6,775 nt of DNA from an uncultured Gemmatimonadota bacterium (lineage in GTDB: Bacteria > Gemmatimonadota > Gemmatimonadetes > Gemmatimonadales > Gemmatimonadaceae): contig CAITQY010000349.1 of the NCBI GenBank assembly GCA_903894655.1, positions 1 to 6,775 on the forward strand, given 5' to 3'. Below, in pieces: positions 4,249 to 6,775 of this stretch. The position numbers were made by a program, and so were the translations under genes. The notes below the pieces were generated by a model. That model saw only the letters and a list, made by a program, of their open reading frames with translations. It had not been told where the DNA came from and ran no database searches. Position 1 is the first letter of the stretch. Each line of letters opens with the position of its first letter.

Positions 4249-6297
4249 TTACTGGTTGCCCTGAAGTCCCTGTACACTGGAAAGCAGCGAACTGCTCTGC
4301 GAAGTGAGTCGGCTCATCGCTTCTTCCATGCGCGTGAACTGCGCCACGAGCTGCTCGCGCTTAAGCTCGATGCGCTTCTGTGCGTCCGTCTCACGCTTCT
4401 TGAGCAGGATCGTGTTCTGATTGATATTTTTGAGCTGCGCGCTGATAGTACCGATGCCGAACTGCGTCGCGTTGTCCGTAGCGGTCACGAAGGCCTGGCC
4501 CACGCCGCTGAATCCGAAGAGGGCTTCGATCTCGTCGGGCTTGTCAGCGAGCGCCGTCTTGAAGGTGTCCTGATTGAACGTCAGGATACCATTCCGATCG
4601 AGCGTCACGCCGGCGATCGTCAGCTTGTTGTAGGTCGCGTTGCCGGTCACATCGGTGCGCAGCGCATCCTGGAAGGTGCCGATAACGCCGCGCAACAGTG
4701 TGTCCGAGTACAGCGGGGCGTCGATCAGCCGCTGCTCATCAAAGAATGTGCGGATGGCGTTGTACGAGTCCACGAACTTCTGGACCGAATCCACCGTCCC
4801 CTTCACGTCGCGATCGATGGTCACGTCGATCTCGGTGCCAGGCTCCGCGGTGCTCAGCGACAACGTGACACCGTTGATCGCATCCGTGATGTTGTTCGTG
4901 GAGCGCGTGACTTCGCGACCGTCCACGCGGATCACGGCATCCTGTCCGACTTGCAATTCCCGACTGCGTCCGGCCACCGACGTGGTCGCCGATCCGAGTG
5001 AGCCGCTGGAGCCATCCACGTGCGTGACCGACATTGACAGGGAGAGGCGCGAGGCGCCGCCGGTCTCGTCAGTGAGTCGAATGCGACCATCACTGCCGAG
5101 CGCCGCGGTGGCGGTCCGCGAACCCGAGCCAAAGCCCGTCGTCGCATCATTCACCTTGTCGAGCAGCGTCTGCATCGTATCGCTCACACCCACGACCAGA
5201 CCGATCGTGACCGCGGTGCCATCACCGCGCATGCCGCGGATATTGATCGCATCGCCCACGGCGAGGTTGGACGCGGCGCCGCCGAATTTCAGGCCGACTA
5301 ACGACGTGGCCGCACCGGCCACGGCATCGGCACCATCGGTGTACACCGGCGACTGCACGGTCTGCTTCACACTGCCGGACTTTCCCGCCGTGAAGCCCAA
5401 TGCATCGATGACGTCTTGCGAGCCGGCATCACCATCGACGGCGCTGACGTTGCCGTCGACGACCAGACGATAGCGTGTTTCGCTGCCATAGGCCTCCGAT
5501 TCCACGGATGCCGCGCCGCTGGCGGCGTTGATCCGGGCCGCAATCGATGCCAGTGAATCGGTCGCGAGATTCACGGTGATGACCGTGGAGCCCACGCGAA
5601 TCGACGCCTCCGGCGGCGAAGGAACGAGACCAAGCGCCGTCGCTGCCGTGATGCTGACGGACGAAACCGGCTTCGTGCGCGTGTCGAGGAAACCGAGCTC
5701 GCGCGCCATGCCGCCCGTCCCGTCGACAATCGCCACCCCTTCCGCACCGGCCGTCTTGGCGGTCAGCACCAGCCGACCAGCGGTACCACCTTCGCTCACG
5801 ATGGCGGCGGTGACACCGACATTGGCATCGTTGATTTTCGTACGGATATCGGCGAGCGACTCGGTGCTGACGATATCGATCGACGTCCCATTGATCGACA
5901 TCGATCCCGTGAGTCCACGCGCCGCCGTCGTGTCGGAGACGGAACCACCGCCCAGCTTCGCCGTGTCGGCAAGCTGCAGCACTTCCACGCGATAACGCCC
6001 CGGTGTCGCCGTGAGCGAGGCCGTGGCGGACAGCAACGTACGAGACGTGCTCGGACTGGTCGGGACGGTCGCGAGAAAGCCGCCGAACCCCGTGCGTCGC
6101 AGATTGCGCGCGTTGGTGTTCAGCGTTTCGACGAGGCCCTGCATCTTGGTCCACGCCGTCTTTTGCGCCGCGCGCTTCGTAATGCGATCGGTGATCGGTG
6201 TGACCTGGCGGGCTTCGTAGGCCTTGATCGTCGTATCGACGATGTCGCCCCACTGAATGCCGGTGCTCAGTCCACTGATGTTGATCGGACTCGACAT
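4249..6297 (-). CDS. fliD: Flagellar filament cap protein FliD (HAP2)
   Basis: Forms the cap at the filament tip, under which exported flagellin folds and is inserted. The 682-residue protein has the family's N-terminal signature, SSPINISGLSTGIQWGDIV (2-20), then a helical segment to about 70. The C-terminal FliD domain includes VDSVQKFVDSYNAIRTFF (502-519), the Asn/Gly-rich turn GVTLDRNGILTF (563-574), DEIEALFG (588-595) and a coiled coil at about 620-680 ending in SSLLSSVQGLQ. Enteric FliD is about 470 residues; the extra length is in the middle, where three segments resemble flagellin/hook IN modules: about 130-203, 230-302 and 347-425, with ESLADIRTKIND, DSLASIAARINAA and DTMQTLLDKVNDA as their helices. 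The first two end in ELGF and ALGF. The start is set by a strong ribosome binding site. It lies between flagellin and its chaperone, as expected. Identification is firm; the module boundaries are approximate. Confidence 0.97.
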   Translation of the reverse strand: MSSPINISGLSTGIQWGDIVDTTIKAYEARQVTPITDRITKRAAQKTAWTKMQGLVETLNTNARNLRRTGFGGFLATVPTSPSTSRTLLSATASLTATPGRYRVEVLQLADTAKLGGGSVSDTTAARGLTGSMSINGTSIDIVSTESLADIRTKINDANVGVTAAIVSEGGTAGRLVLTAKTAGAEGVAIVDGTGGMARELGFLDTRTKPVSSVSITAATALGLVPSPPEASIRVGSTVITVNLATDSLASIAARINAASGAASVESEAYGSETRYRLVVDGNVSAVDGDAGSQDVIDALGFTAGKSGSVKQTVQSPVYTDGADAVAGAATSLVGLKFGGAASNLAVGDAINIRGMRGDGTAVTIGLVVGVSDTMQTLLDKVNDATTGFGSGSRTATAALGSDGRIRLTDETGGASRLSLSMSVTHVDGSSGSLGSATTSVAGRSRELQVGQDAVIRVDGREVTRSTNNITDAINGVTLSLSTAEPGTEIDVTIDRDVKGTVDSVQKFVDSYNAIRTFFDEQRLIDAPLYSDTLLRGVIGTFQDALRTDVTGNATYNKLTIAGVTLDRNGILTFNQDTFKTALADKPDEIEALFGFSGVGQAFVTATDNATQFGIGTISAQLKNINQNTILLKKRETDAQKRIELKREQLVAQFTRMEEAMSRLTSQSSSLLSSVQGLQGNQ

Positions 6298-6302
6298 GCT
6301 TG

Positions 6303-6309
6303 CCTCCCT
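6303..6309 (-). promoter_or_regulatory. Ribosome binding site of fliD
   Basis: AGGGAGG lies five bases upstream of the ATG at 6297. It is a strong Shine-Dalgarno match and fixes the fliD start. It sits about 20 bases past the intergenic hairpin. Confidence 0.8.
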
Positions 6310-6329
6310 ACTGCTTTTCTAAGGCCGTA

Positions 6330-6361
6330 CCCCGGGGCCGGCGAATTCGCCGACCCCGGGG
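6330..6361 (-). terminator. Long hairpin between flagellin and fliD, likely terminator
   Basis: Two 16-base arms meet without a gap, CCCCGGGGTCGGCGAA followed by TTCGCCGGCCCCGGGG on the minus strand. They pair completely in RNA with one G-U wobble, and the tip GAAUUC would open as the loop. The hairpin starts 27 bases after the flagellin stop codon. On the minus strand it is not followed by a U-run (GTACGGCC follows), so it is not a textbook intrinsic terminator. On the plus strand the arm is followed by TTTAT. It may terminate partially or protect the abundant flagellin mRNA from 3' decay, which would lower fliD expression relative to flagellin. The structure is clear; the function is inferred. 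Confidence 0.6.
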
Positions 6362-6388
6362 TTTATCACCCACTGGAGAACGTCGGGT

Positions 6389-6775
6389 TTAGCGGAGGAG
6401 CTGCAACACGCTCTGGCTACCCTGGTTCGCCTGCGACAGCATGGCCTGTGCAGCCTGCGTCAGGATGTTGTTCTTGGTGAAGTTGGCCATTTCTTCCGCC
6501 ATGTCGACGTCGCGAATGGTCGACTCAGCGGCACGCACATTCACGACCGCAGACTTCAAGTTCTGCACGGTGTAGTCGAGCACGTTCTGACCGGCACCGA
6601 TGTTAGCGAGCGCGGAGTTCACCGCATCGAGGGCCGTGTCGGCATTGGCCAGCGTCGAACTCGCCGAGAGCGACGTCAACGTGAGCGCGGCATTGACCGT
6701 CACCGTGCCGTTCGACGCCGAATCAGACACCTGGAAGGTGAGCGACGCGAACACCGAGGCACCCTGGAAGTCCGC
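6389..6775 (-). CDS. fliC: Flagellin, C-terminal part (5' end beyond the window)
   Basis: Structural protein of the flagellar filament. Only the last 128 residues are in the window; the frame is already open at the right edge, so the true start lies outside. Visible residues 1-45 are Ser/Thr/Ala-rich, as in the variable surface part of flagellins. Residues 46-128 form the conserved C-terminal D1/D0 helical region: NIGAGQNVLDYTVQNL (58-73), then STIRDVDMAEEM (85-96), then the terminal ILTQAAQAMLSQANQ (104-118) and a C-terminal VLQLLR. This region packs in the filament core and carries the surface normally bound by FliS. It ends with TAA. The downstream genes encode its cap (FliD) and chaperone (FliS), which fits. 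A hook-filament junction protein (FlgL) has a related C-terminus, but the QANQ...LQLLR ending and the location beside fliD/fliS favour flagellin. Any internal GTG is only an apparent start. Confidence 0.95.
   Translation of the reverse strand, partial: ADFQGASVFASLTFQVSDSASNGTVTVNAALTLTSLSASSTLANADTALDAVNSALANIGAGQNVLDYTVQNLKSAVVNVRAAESTIRDVDMAEEMANFTKNNILTQAAQAMLSQANQGSQSVLQLLR

Noticed and set aside
4678..4685. GCCGATAA on the plus strand, an exact sigma-28 -10 match
   Set aside because: It lies inside fliD, antisense, has no TAAA 14-17 bases upstream and no plus-strand gene downstream.
4063..5473. Overlapping plus-strand open frames of 312 and 277 codons opposite fliD
   Set aside because: Both are antisense to FliD, have biased composition (Arg-rich or Ser/Thr/Pro-rich) and no recognisable motifs. 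They are reading-frame shadows.
5850..5857. GCCGATAT on the minus strand within fliD
   Set aside because: It is fully explained by codons for Ala-Asp-Ile, has no -35 and no gene start nearby.
1..6775. Mobile elements, CRISPR arrays, toxin-antitoxin pairs, tRNA or riboswitches
   Set aside because: No transposase or integrase motifs, no regularly spaced direct repeats, no cloverleaf sequence, and non-coding gaps are all under about 200 bases and explained by promoters or hairpins.

Overview
The window holds a compact flagellar and chemotaxis cluster. Every gene lies on the minus strand, so transcription runs from position 6775 toward position 1. DNA is GC-rich with strong G/C preference at third codon positions. 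In order of transcription the genes are: the C-terminal part of a flagellin (6775-6389), the filament cap FliD (6297-4249), the flagellin chaperone FliS (4186-3791), a helical FlgN/FliT-like protein (3794-3303), a small unrecognised protein (3285-3007), the anti-sigma-28 factor FlgM (2858-2571), CheY (2527-2156), CheZ (2144-1449), and the N-terminal 422 residues of CheA (1268-1, running off the left edge). The long plus-strand open frames are antisense shadows of these genes.

The organism is a flagellated, chemotactic, Gram-negative-type bacterium with high GC. The order fliC-fliD-fliS-(chaperone)-orf-flgM-cheY-cheZ-cheA, the long FliD and a CheA with an N-terminal extension do not look like enteric bacteria. 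Gemmatimonadota is my best guess, but this is an impression from gene content, not something the sequence proves.

The regulatory logic is unusually readable. Two sites match the sigma-28 (FliA/SigD) consensus TAAA-N(14-16)-GCCGATA, both with a 16-base spacer: one just upstream of flgM (2884-2911) and one just upstream of cheA (1327-1354). A third perfect -10 element (GCCGATAC) lies between fliD and fliS, without a good -35. So FlgM, the inhibitor of sigma-28, appears to be made from a sigma-28 promoter in one transcript with CheY and CheZ. CheA has its own sigma-28 promoter behind a 12-bp perfect hairpin. A 16-bp near-perfect palindrome separates flagellin from fliD.

Together the genes cover late flagellar assembly (filament, cap, export chaperones), the checkpoint that times late gene expression (FlgM), and the core of the signalling path (CheA kinase, CheY regulator, CheZ phosphatase). 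I see no mobile elements, CRISPR arrays, tRNA or rRNA genes. I find no clearly new system. The points worth a second look are the sigma-28 wiring, the CheA architecture (about 140 extra N-terminal residues, no room for a P2 domain), the enlarged FliD with three repeat-like inserts, and the two small poorly characterised genes after fliS.
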